From positions 62,001 through 126,000 of the forward strand of contig CAVYPX010000005.1 in assembly GCA_963770485.1 (NCBI GenBank): 64,000 nucleotides of DNA, read 5' to 3'. Under the pieces are notes generated by a model. The model saw nothing but the letters and a program-made list of their open reading frames with translations, was not told the origin of the DNA and made no database searches. Of the stretch, positions 15,196 to 22,707 are shown in pieces. Positions within the stretch are counted from its first letter, which is position 1. Every line of letters starts with the position of its first letter. The position numbers and the translations under genes were made by a program. The DNA comes from CAVVEC01 sp963770485 (lineage in GTDB: Bacteria > Acidobacteriota > Terriglobia > Terriglobales > Acidobacteriaceae).

Positions 15196-15271
15196 TGGTG
15201 GCCAGGGACGGAGTTGAACCGCCGACGCCAGCCTTTTCAGGGCTGCGCTCTACCACCTGAGCTACCTGGCC
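15196..15271 (-). tRNA. tRNA-Phe (anticodon GAA)
   Basis: This 76-base tRNA on the minus strand forms a full cloverleaf: acceptor GGCCAGG paired with CCTGGCC, an anticodon stem CAGCC/GGCTG with loop CTGAAAA (anticodon GAA), a TTCAACT T-loop, discriminator A and an encoded CCA. The 3' end faces the integrase, so the element has integrated at the 3' half and left the tRNA intact. Confidence 0.95.
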
Positions 15272-15801
15272 ACGCTTGGTCTACGGCTTGGCTGCCGAAT
15301 CGGTGCGAGTCGTGGGCACGCCAAGATCTTGGCGGAGTTGCCGGTAATCGCGGGCAGTCAAATCGCTGGGAGCGTATGGAACAGCCACGATTATAGCAAC
15401 CTGGATGGATTCGCTCAACGCGGGGACGATCGTCGGTCCCTGGTCGTCGGTTTGGCGCGAGGCTCGGGTTCAGCGAAGTCGTTGTGTGGCGAGATCGGTG
15501 CCGGGTGCAATCAGGTCAGGAGAATTGGCGTTACCACAACTGCGATGCTGCATTTTGAGCCCGCCAACATGACCGATCTCCAAACACCAAGTTGTCGACA
15601 ATCGAGGGCTGACGCTATTCCATTCCACGAGCAACTGAACATGGATGTCGGTTTCCTGACACTGTTCGATTACATTTGAGCGGAAACAAAAAATATGCAG
15701 CCAACCCGCCTTTAGGGAAACTCTGATCAAGCATGAGTTTCAAGCTGAGCTTCGGCGCAGACGGGCTCGTCTCCACATTGGAAACTAAACCAGGGCTTCC
15801 T
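15272..15801. other. 530-bp intergenic region after tRNA-Phe
   Basis: This region marks the return to chromosomal sequence beyond the element. It should hold the tRNA-Phe promoter (minus strand) near 15280-15320 and any terminator for the HD-GYP gene near 15720-15800. The frames here are short and poorly composed. No repeat or RNA structure stood out. Confidence 0.4.
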
Positions 15802-17085
15802 CTAGGTCAGAAACAGCCGCCCGTGGGTGATCTTATGCTGCAGGCTGGCGGCAAGCTGGTCAACATCGGCGGCGGCGATATTGCCGCCGACCCGCTCTTC
15901 CAGGAAGAGTGTGTGATTGCTCCCCACGGTGTCGCGTCGGACTTGCAGCAGCAAAGCCTGCACCACATGGGGATCAAATTTCTGGGGAGTCAGCCGCACG
16001 ATTTCGCTCAGCGTGCTCCCGAGCGAAAGACGTTCCCGGTAAGGACGGTCGCTGGTCATGGCGTCGAAGGTATCGGCCAGGCCGATGATGCGCACCGGCA
16101 TCGGCACATCTTCCATCACCAAACCGTCCGGATATCCCGAGCCATCGCCGCGCTCATGGTGCCAGCGCACGATTTCCGGAATGCGGGGCCAGGGGAACTG
16201 TACTCCGCTCACAATCTGATGCCCAACCACGGTGTGGTCCGCCATTTCGCGGAATTCTTCGGCATCGAGAGAAGTCGGTTTGCCGAAAAGACGTTTATCG
16301 ACTGCAACCTTGCCGATATCATGCAAGTAACCAGCGGAGCGCAGCGCCGCGATGTCGCTCGACTCCATGTTCATAGCTTCGCCGATGGCAGCGGCGTAGC
16401 GCCCCACGCGCAAGGAATGGCCGTGGATGTTGACGTGCTTTACGTCAATGGCGGCGGCAAACACTTCCAGTGTATTGTCGTAAAAGCCGTGCAAAGAGGC
16501 CATCAGGCGGAGATTTTCGGAGACGCGCTGCGCCAGAGTCTGAGTCAAGGAATGATTGTGGATGGCGAGCGCAACATAGTGGCACAGCAAATCGAGTGCT
16601 TCTAACTCGTCCTCGGCGTAGAGAGCGTCGCCCTCGCGGCGGCCCAGAGCTACGATGCCCACCAGCCTGCTGCCGACTTTGAGAGGCACGATGCACTTGA
16701 ACAACTCAGGCGCAACATTTCCGTTCGAGCTTAGATATAAGTCATAGCACCCCGAATCCAGAACGACTGGTCCGCGGGTTGAGCCCAGAGCATGAACATG
16801 TTTGGGCAACAGCGGGATTACGGCTGGTTCCGGCATCAGCACGAATCCTTCGGCGCTGATGGAAGTGAGCAGGGAAGGTTTTTCGCTGTAAATAAAGAGC
16901 ACAGCTTCGCGAGCTCCGCCCGCCTGCAGCAGGGCAGACACAATGGCGCGCGCAGTCTGCGGAAACTCGCGTTCGGCCGTCATCTCAGGGCCGAGATCGG
17001 ACAGAGCTTCCACCGTCCGCAGGAGCCTTCGAAAATTGTCTTTCTGTACGGCCACGCTGCTGGGGGAGAAGAAGGACCAGAGCAA
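15802..17085 (-). CDS. GAF/HD-GYP cyclic-di-GMP phosphodiesterase
   Basis: This 427-residue signalling protein has an N-terminal GAF-like sensor (about residues 30-180) and a C-terminal HD-GYP domain (about 200-400). The metal-binding pair is HD255-256 (LHDIGK), and the signature HHERGDGSGYP spans 309-319, so both HD and GYP motifs are intact. It should hydrolyse cyclic di-GMP in the cytoplasm. No membrane segment was seen. The listed start is a TTG at 17085; a GTG ten codons later is an alternative. It complements the two GGDEF proteins at 45717 and at the right edge. Confidence 0.85.
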   Translation of the reverse strand: MLWSFFSPSSVAVQKDNFRRLLRTVEALSDLGPEMTAEREFPQTARAIVSALLQAGGAREAVLFIYSEKPSLLTSISAEGFVLMPEPAVIPLLPKHVHALGSTRGPVVLDSGCYDLYLSSNGNVAPELFKCIVPLKVGSRLVGIVALGRREGDALYAEDELEALDLLCHYVALAIHNHSLTQTLAQRVSENLRLMASLHGFYDNTLEVFAAAIDVKHVNIHGHSLRVGRYAAAIGEAMNMESSDIAALRSAGYLHDIGKVAVDKRLFGKPTSLDAEEFREMADHTVVGHQIVSGVQFPWPRIPEIVRWHHERGDGSGYPDGLVMEDVPMPVRIIGLADTFDAMTSDRPYRERLSLGSTLSEIVRLTPQKFDPHVVQALLLQVRRDTVGSNHTLFLEERVGGNIAAADVDQLAASLQHKITHGRLFLT

Positions 17086-17197
17086 TTCGAGAGTATCATT
17101 CCGGTCTGCCGGACTTGTTAGTTAGTTTGGTGCGGAAGACTGCGAGTCGAGAAGCGCCCGAGGCTCGCATTCACATTGCAGTCACAAGACTGTCACA

Positions 17198-17776
17198 CTA
17201 GCGATGCTGTGCCCTGCGCCCGACCGCTTTGAAAGTCATTTCCTTGGCCGGGCTGCGCGTCTGCTTTTTCCACTGAAAGAACAAGTCGGCATACGTTTGG
17301 GTGATGTAGTTGCTACGCTCGATCTGCAAAGCCGCCGCGGTCCGGTCAATCCAGCGCGAAGGCCCTTCGATTTCGCCAAAGTTTCCGATCGGGGTTTCGT
17401 CTACTACCACGTGGCCTTTTCCGTCGCTCCACTCGGCGCGAAACTTTTCATAGCGAAATGCCGGCGCAAAACCCAGAGCGTGCAAGATAGCTTCCATCTT
17501 CGTGCCATCGGCGACCTGGGTTTCGTTTTCTACTCGCGTCTTGTGGCGTCCGAGCTTGCCTTTGGCTTTGTGGGTCAACACCCACTCGGATCCGTACTTG
17601 CGCAAGCGCAGCAGTTCGCCGCGTTGGCGCAAGGGCTGGCTGGGGAGATCGTAAAGCGTATTCATTTCGTGAGTACGCGGAGTGACCAACCGAAAGCCCG
17701 CCTTTCGCAGCCGCCGGTTGAGGGCACGCAGATCATCTACGCGAAACTTGATTTCGATTTCGTTATTAGAGGCCAT
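17198..17776 (-). CDS. CYTH domain protein (class IV adenylate cyclase-like)
   Basis: This 192-residue CYTH-fold protein has a family signature ExExK at the N-terminus (EIEIKF, residues 6-11). The remaining pattern is also present: LRLRKYG, then THKAKG, and later VVVDETPIGNFGEIEG. Such enzymes act on triphosphate compounds using metal ions, either as class IV adenylate cyclases (CyaB) or as tripolyphosphatase/thiamine triphosphatase; the substrate cannot be told from sequence. The ATG of MASNNE at 17776 was preferred to a longer frame because the ExExK motif normally sits at the extreme N-terminus. Confidence 0.8.
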   Translation of the reverse strand: MASNNEIEIKFRVDDLRALNRRLRKAGFRLVTPRTHEMNTLYDLPSQPLRQRGELLRLRKYGSEWVLTHKAKGKLGRHKTRVENETQVADGTKMEAILHALGFAPAFRYEKFRAEWSDGKGHVVVDETPIGNFGEIEGPSRWIDRTAAALQIERSNYITQTYADLFFQWKKQTRSPAKEMTFKAVGRRAQHR

Positions 17777-17811
17777 TGAGAACAATATAAACTGCAATAC
17801 TTGAACGCGTA

Positions 17812-17903
17812 GAGCGGACACTCTTGTCCGCTGCTTTTGACTTTGATCTCCCAGCGGAATTTTTGTTGTTAGGGAAAGCCTTTGGCGGACAAGAGTGTCC
17901 GCC
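17812..17903. repeat. Pair of REP-like palindromes
   Basis: GCGGACA-CTCT-TGTCCGC (17814-17831) and GCGGACA-AGAG-TGTCCGC (17885-17902) are each hairpins, and each is close to the reverse complement of the other. They lie 53 bases apart between the CYTH gene start and the DedA-rhodanese 3' end. The arrangement is that of a REP doublet (BIME-like). No other copies were noticed in the window. Confidence 0.6.
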
Positions 17904-17920
17904 CGACACGGCTCCTGCCG

Positions 17921-18892
17921 CTAAGAGAACGTCGGCAGCTTGACTAAATCATCGTGGGGCACCGGTTCCAGCGGCTGGCCCGCTTTGCGCCACGCCGCCA
18001 GCCCGCCCACGATGACGAAGGCGTTGAATCCTTTTTCCCGCAGTAGCAGCGCCACCCGGGCGCTGGTCGCCTCGCGTGCTCAAGTACAGTAAAGGTATAT
18101 GTCCCTATTTTTGGGGAGATCCTTCAACTCCTCGGAAAGATTGTTAGGTTCGATGCGAACGGATCCTTGAATGCGCGCAGCGTCGGCATCGTAATAGCCG
18201 TGGCTCCTGACGTCGACGATGAGATTTCGGTCCCGTTCTTCCGACTGGAGTTTACGAGCCAGCTCCTCTACCTGCACACGAGGCACCACGCGATAAACGT
18301 TATTCTTGCGGTAGAGCCACACGCGGTACGCGACGTAGACGAGCGCCGCCACGAGAAGTACTTCTGCAAATGCGTGGCTGGCTGCCTGGAATCCACGCGT
18401 GATGGCCGCCAGGAAATCGCGGGAGAGGAATCCCAAGCCGCCATAAGCCAGGATATAAAGTGAAGCCCCTGCGAGGTCAAGCTGCAGGAACTGTTGCGGG
18501 CGCATCTTCATGCTGCCCGCCAACGGCGGCGCCATGGTGTTGACACCGGGAATGAACTTGGCGACCAGCAATGTAATCTTGCCGCGTTTATAGAACGACT
18601 CAGCCGAGCGTAGGATGCAGGACTCGGGATTGACCGAAACCCGGCACAGGAAGCCGAGCAGGCTCCAGCCCATGTAGCGGCCCAGGACAAAGAGAAACGA
18701 GTCGCCCAGCAGCATTCCCGTCAAGGCGAGAACCAGCAGCCGGGGCGCGCTTAAGGCGTGGGATGCAGCGGCCGCGCCGCCAGCCACCAGCGCCAATGCA
18801 GCCGGGACTGGCAGCCCCACAGCCTCCGCCATTACGACGGCGAAGATCAGTGCGTATCCGTGGTGCGCTACAAGTGAGAAAAGATCGTTCAT
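17921..18892 (-). CDS. DedA-rhodanese fusion, probable selenoprotein (in-frame TGA)
   Basis: This protein has a DedA-type membrane domain (about residues 1-190, with several hydrophobic spans) followed by a cytoplasmic rhodanese domain (about 210-310). The frame from 18892 meets TGA at 18080-18082 exactly in the rhodanese active-site loop: YLYCT, then TGA, then AREATSARVALLL. It continues open for 52 more codons to TAG at 17921, completing the domain (FVIVGGLAAWRKAG). Related proteins, as recalled, have Cys at this place (CTC), so TGA probably encodes selenocysteine, giving a Cys-x-Sec pair. A 7-bp GC stem with loop CGGGT begins 14 bases after the TGA, as expected of a bacterial SECIS. A recent nonsense mutation is the alternative. 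It is divergent from the RidA gene. Confidence 0.7.
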
Positions 18893-18973
18893 CGCTGACG
18901 CGTTAAACTGATGGAATTAGATAGACCGCCGAGTTCGCGGGATTCAAAGTCACAGACAGGAACAATAATCGAA

Positions 18974-19372
18974 ATGCCGGCAAAAGCCAAAACCACTCGC
19001 CGCTATATCAATCTACCGACCCGCAAGACGCCCCTGCCGTTTAGCGATGCCGTGCTGGTGGGCGACACCCTCTATCTTTCCGGACGGATCGGCATTGATC
19101 CTGCGACCGGTCTGGCTCCAGCCGACGTGGATGAAGAATTGCGGCTGCTGTTTGACGGATTCGAAGCCGTTCTTCGGCAGGCCGAGATGAGCATGGACGA
19201 CCTGGCCTGGGTGCAAGTGTTCTCGCCCGACGTTTCCCTATGGGAGCGCTTTAACGTGGCCTATGTCAAACGCTTTTCGAAAGATTTCCCGGCACGTGCG
19301 TTCATCGGTTCCGGACCGCTGCTGAAGGGCGGCCGCTTCGAGATGATGGGGATAGCGGTGAGAAGGTCTTGA
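18974..19372 (+). CDS. RidA family (YjgF/YER057c/UK114) protein
   Basis: This 132-residue member of the RidA family includes enzymes that hydrolyse reactive enamine/imine intermediates released by PLP enzymes. Family features seen are VGDTLYLSGRIGIDPATG (about 31-48), the helix ELRLLFDGFEAVLRQAEM and the C-terminal FPARAFIGSGPL. In true RidA an arginine near 105 contacts the substrate; R at the FPAR position fits. The start at 18974 gives the usual family length. An upstream ATG at 18911 would add 21 residues not expected for the family and has no ribosome-binding site. Confidence 0.8.
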   Translation: MPAKAKTTRRYINLPTRKTPLPFSDAVLVGDTLYLSGRIGIDPATGLAPADVDEELRLLFDGFEAVLRQAEMSMDDLAWVQVFSPDVSLWERFNVAYVKRFSKDFPARAFIGSGPLLKGGRFEMMGIAVRRS

Positions 19373-19374
19373 AT

Positions 19375-19485
19375 CGCAGAGTTCGCTGAGAAGGTCCGCA
19401 GAGAGCGCAGAGAAGAACAACTTTCATCGAAGATCAGCTTTTCTCGGCGTCCTCCGCGGATTCTCTCGGCGTACTCTGCGTTGTG
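19375..19485. repeat. Imperfect 40-bp inverted repeat of the CGCAGAG family
   Basis: A roughly 40-base sequence beginning CGCAGAG and containing TCCGC and GCAGAGAA lies at 19375-19416. Its reverse complement, at roughly 75-80 percent identity by eye, lies at 19438-19485. The right arm supplies the C-terminal codons of the GxxExxY gene. The same family recurs at 20050-20096, 20145-20185 (inverted), 21186-21216 (inverted) and inside argS (28026-28070). Confidence 0.6.
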
Positions 19486-19871
19486 AGATCCTCTACATAG
19501 TTGTTGACGATTCTCCTGATACCGTCTTTTAGTATCACTACGTGAAAGTTGATCAGAAGTCCAACTTGGAGGTCCAGCAATCTGAGGTGGGAAAGCACTT
19601 GGGCATGATCGACGGGATGCAGTACTTCTTTACACTTGAGTTCCACCACGATTCTGCCATCGACCACGAGGTCGGCTCGAAACCCACACTCCAACTTCAC
19701 GGAATCATAGATTAGAGGAACTGCTTTTTGCTGCTCTAGCCGCAATCCCATTCCTTCCAATTCAAAGGCGAGACACGCTTGATACGCAGACTCCAGAAGG
19801 CCTGGCCCCAGGCGCCGATGGATCTTGATGGCGGCGCCAATAATCTTTTCAGTCAGTTGGTTCGCACTCAT
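19434..19871 (-). CDS. GxxExxY protein
   Basis: This 145-residue protein carries the defining GLLESAY motif (GxxExxY, residues 23-29). It also has the conserved later pattern GFRADLVVDGRIVVELKC, which resembles a PD-(D/E)XK nuclease core (D and ExK). The family is widespread and of unknown function; it often sits among short repeats. Here its last 13 or so residues (STPRESAEDAEK) are encoded by a copy of the dispersed CGCAGAG repeat, and an inverted copy follows the stop. The start at 19871 was chosen because the family begins close to this point (MSANQLTEKI). Confidence 0.75.
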   Translation of the reverse strand: MSANQLTEKIIGAAIKIHRRLGPGLLESAYQACLAFELEGMGLRLEQQKAVPLIYDSVKLECGFRADLVVDGRIVVELKCKEVLHPVDHAQVLSHLRLLDLQVGLLINFHVVILKDGIRRIVNNYVEDLTTQSTPRESAEDAEKS

Positions 19872-20195
19872 TTGGTGGGACGGACCTCTTTGGTGCCATT
19901 GCAGCGCTGCGATAGGACCCATGACTGAAGACTAGAAGGCGGTTGCGATGTGGTCGGTGACCAGCGTCACCAGAAGGGCAAGCCGTTTCTGTGGATAACC
20001 TTCCGCGCTGGAACGGCGAAGCCCTGATGCGGACTGTTAGAAAATCCTAAATCGCAGAGTGCGCCGAGGAAAATCCGCGGAGCGCGCAGAGAAAGACTGG
20101 ATTCAACTCCGGAGCATACGTCACATCGCAGATCAGGCCTGCTCTTGCGTTCTTTGCGGCAGTCTCAGCACCCTCTGCGGTTATGAGCTCTGGAA
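19872..20195. other. 324-bp gap with a pair of CGCAGAG-family repeats
   Basis: No gene is supported. One repeat copy lies at 20050-20096 and an inverted one at about 20145-20185, just downstream of the polyprenyl synthase stop. In an RNA from either strand they could form a long hairpin, possibly acting as a terminator. The first 150 bases contain nothing recognisable apart from the promoter region expected for the GxxExxY gene. Confidence 0.45.
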
Positions 20196-21185
20196 TTACT
20201 TTTCTCTGGCCACCACGAACTCCGGTGCCCACAGCAATGCCCGCTTGATTTCGCTGTCGGGGAAACTGCAGATCGCATTTCGCGCCAGTGCGGCATACTG
20301 CATAGCGCGCGCATAGGCGGCATCGAGGGATCCGTAGCGATTCAGGATTTCGAGAATTTCGGCATGAGTCACGCCATCGAATGCCCGCTCCCGGACTACC
20401 GTTCCAATCAAATCTCTTTCGCGTAGCGTGCAACGCTCGAGCGCATGGATCACCGCCATCGTGACCTTGCCCTCGCGCAGGTCGCTGGCCACAGGCTTGC
20501 CGAGCACATTTTCCGAAGCCGTCAGGTCGAGCACGTCGTCCACAATCTGAAAGGCCATACCGAGATCCCGTCCGTACTGGGCAAGGTTCTCTTCCTGTTC
20601 GGTGGTCGCGCTCCCGAGGATGCCGCCAATCCGCATGCATACGGAAAACAGGCACGCGGTTTTGCGGAAGATGAGGTCGAAGTGCTCGTCCGACGAAATC
20701 AACTTGCCCAGCTTCTCCATCTGCAGCAGTTCGCCTTCCACCATCTGCTGGGTCAAGTCGATCAGCGTATCGAGAATGCGGAAGTTGCGTTCCTGCACCG
20801 CGATCTTGAACGCCTGCATATAGAGCCAGTCGCCGGCCAGCACGCACTTGGAGTTTCCCCATTGCGTATTGGCGGCGGGGCGGCCGCGCCGCGTTTGGGC
20901 CTCGTCGATGATATCGTCGTGGACCAGCGTAGCAGTGTGGATAATTTCAACCACAGCGCCCAGCTTGACGGCGCCCCGTCCCCGGTAATCGAAAAGCTTG
21001 GAGGAAAGCAGCAGCAGCATGGGACGGATACGCTTGCCCCCGCCTCCGCGCAAATACTCGCCGATCTCGGTAATGGCTTCCACGCGGGAGACGGTATCCC
21101 GCCCGAACTCGCGCTCAATCGCGGAAAGATCCTCGCGCAGGAGATCGAAGATTTCTTTTCCGTTGATGGTGGCCGGCGTACTCAA
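20196..21185 (-). CDS. Polyprenyl diphosphate synthase (trans-isoprenyl)
   Basis: This 329-residue long-chain isoprenyl diphosphate synthase adds isopentenyl units to an allylic diphosphate, for example to make the quinone side chain. Hallmarks are GGGKRIRP (48-55), the first Asp-rich motif DDIID (90-94) followed by RRGRPAAN, GDWLYMQAF, and the second motif DDVLD (216-220). The residues before the first motif (ATLVH) are small, consistent with a long-chain product (IspB/HepT type); exact chain length cannot be told. The start is TTG at 21185 after GGGGA. Confidence 0.85.
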   Translation of the reverse strand: MSTPATINGKEIFDLLREDLSAIEREFGRDTVSRVEAITEIGEYLRGGGGKRIRPMLLLLSSKLFDYRGRGAVKLGAVVEIIHTATLVHDDIIDEAQTRRGRPAANTQWGNSKCVLAGDWLYMQAFKIAVQERNFRILDTLIDLTQQMVEGELLQMEKLGKLISSDEHFDLIFRKTACLFSVCMRIGGILGSATTEQEENLAQYGRDLGMAFQIVDDVLDLTASENVLGKPVASDLREGKVTMAVIHALERCTLRERDLIGTVVRERAFDGVTHAEILEILNRYGSLDAAYARAMQYAALARNAICSFPDSEIKRALLWAPEFVVAREK

Positions 21186-21238
21186 AATCCCCGTGTCCTC
21201 TGCGTCCTCTGTGGTTGAATTGCTTCGTGCCTTTGCTG

Positions 21239-21736
21239 CTAATTTGTTCTGTAATTCGTGAACTGCATGTCAATTCCGAAATCCTGCTGGCGCAACAGGG
21301 CAATGATCTCCTGCAGCGCGTCGCGGTCTTTGCCGCTCACTCGTACCAGGTCCCCCTGGATCGAAGCTTGTACCTTCTTCTTCGAATTCTTGATCAGCTT
21401 CACGATCTCGCGGGCCTTTTCGATCGGGATCCCCTGCTGCATGGAGACGCGCTGCTTGGCGGTGCTTCCCAGCGCCGACTCGACTACGCCATAAGTCAAG
21501 CCCTTCAGCGGCACTCCGCGCTTCACCAGCTTCTGCTGCAGGATGTCGTTCACTGCTTTCAGCTTGAACTCGTCAATCGAGTGCAGCACGATGGCGTCCT
21601 TGCCCTCGAGCTCGATATTCGATTTCGAATCCTTCAGGTCAAAGCGAGTATGAATTTCCTTCAACGCCTGCTGGATGGCGTTGGAGACCTCCTGCAGATC
21701 GATCCTGCTTACAATGTCAAAAGTGTTCTCAGGCAT
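21239..21736 (-). CDS. yajQ: YajQ family nucleotide-binding protein
   Basis: This 165-residue full-length YajQ-family protein (UPF0234) starts with the conserved FDIVSRIDLQEVSNAI and contains LKDSKSNIELEG, VDD-type helices and the C-terminal RVSGKDRDALQEIIALLRQ. It folds as two ferredoxin-like domains. Some members bind cyclic di-GMP and alter gene expression; others bind other nucleotides or RNA. With HD-GYP and GGDEF proteins in the same window, a link to cyclic di-GMP is plausible but not shown. It sits 53 bases upstream of the polyprenyl synthase on the same strand. Confidence 0.9.
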   Translation of the reverse strand: MPENTFDIVSRIDLQEVSNAIQQALKEIHTRFDLKDSKSNIELEGKDAIVLHSIDEFKLKAVNDILQQKLVKRGVPLKGLTYGVVESALGSTAKQRVSMQQGIPIEKAREIVKLIKNSKKKVQASIQGDLVRVSGKDRDALQEIIALLRQQDFGIDMQFTNYRTN

Positions 21737-21794
21737 GATCCTTCGCTTCCATTTATCAGATTACGCAGCCCCTATGAAAGATGCTCTTAACAAG

Positions 21795-22607
21795 CTAAAT
21801 GGAGTTGAGCTTTTCGTGAAGGGAAAAGAAGCGATAGAAGTTTTTTGACGTCTGTGAGCCGATGTCTTCGGTCGAAACCCCGCGCAGTTCGCCCAGTTGC
21901 CGCGCCACCTCTCTTACGAATGCCGGCTCATTGCGTTTTCCGCGATGCGGCACCGGCGCCAGAAATGGCGAGTCCGTCTCAATCAGGATGCGGTCGAGCG
22001 GTACTTGCTTGGCCGCCTCGCGAATCTGCTGCGCTTTGGGGAAGGTCACATTGCCAGCGAACGAGATCATGAAATTCATATCCAGCGCCCGTTTCGCGCG
22101 TGGCCATGTTCCGGTGAAGCAGTGGAGCACGCCGCCCAGACCCGCCGAAGCCCACTGTTCCGCAAGCAAAGTGAGGCAGTCCTCCCAGGCATTTTCGCTG
22201 CCATCGGACGGCCGGCAGTGGATCACGACAGGAAGCTTGGCGGTTCGAGCCAGCTGCAATTGCCGGAGAAAAACCTGCTGCTGCACAGCGCGCGGCGAGT
22301 GATCGTAAAAGTAATCCAGCCCGATTTCACCCCACGCAATGACCTTGGGTCGTTTTGCCAGTTGCAGCAATTCCTCAAAGTCCGCATCGTTGGCCAGCTT
22401 GGCCTCATGAGGATGAATGCCGATCGTGGCGTAAATGAACGAATGTTTCTCCGCCAACTGAATGCCGCAATCAAGCGATCCCGGACCGGTGCCGCTGCCG
22501 ATGGCGACGATGGTTTCGATCCCGGACTCGCGTGCGCGCGCGATGACCGACTCGCGGTCCGCGTCGAACTGCTGCATCTCGAGATGGGCGTGGGAATCTA
22601 CGAACAT
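21795..22607 (-). CDS. tatD: TatD family metal-dependent hydrolase
   Basis: This 270-residue TIM-barrel hydrolase belongs to the TatD DNase family. The metal-binding motif DSHAHL is at residues 4-9. A conserved GEIGLDYFYD lies near 92, CHF-type strand VLHCFTG near 160, and the closing ETDSPFLAP near 215. Members act as 3'-5' exonucleases or D-aminoacyl-tRNA-related hydrolases. It lies directly downstream of metG on the same strand, a common bacterial arrangement, and 58 bases before yajQ. Confidence 0.9.
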   Translation of the reverse strand: MFVDSHAHLEMQQFDADRESVIARARESGIETIVAIGSGTGPGSLDCGIQLAEKHSFIYATIGIHPHEAKLANDADFEELLQLAKRPKVIAWGEIGLDYFYDHSPRAVQQQVFLRQLQLARTAKLPVVIHCRPSDGSENAWEDCLTLLAEQWASAGLGGVLHCFTGTWPRAKRALDMNFMISFAGNVTFPKAQQIREAAKQVPLDRILIETDSPFLAPVPHRGKRNEPAFVREVARQLGELRGVSTEDIGSQTSKNFYRFFSLHEKLNSI

Positions 22608-22707
22608 TGGGGTCGGTGGTCGTTGGTCGTTCGCCAGAATGCTTTCGCCGCGGCAGCAAAACCGGCACTGGGCGTTAAGCCTTGGGTGAAACCTGGCGAT
22701 GCTGTTT

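Noticed and set aside
15733..16605. 290-codon plus-strand frame opposite the HD-GYP gene
   Set aside because: Antisense to a protein with complete HD and GYP motifs; no ribosome-binding site or domain.
20047..20862. 271-codon minus-strand frame overlapping the polyprenyl synthase
   Set aside because: Shifted-frame shadow; its residues show no domain and are Arg/Gly-biased, whereas the overlapping frame has both DDxxD motifs.
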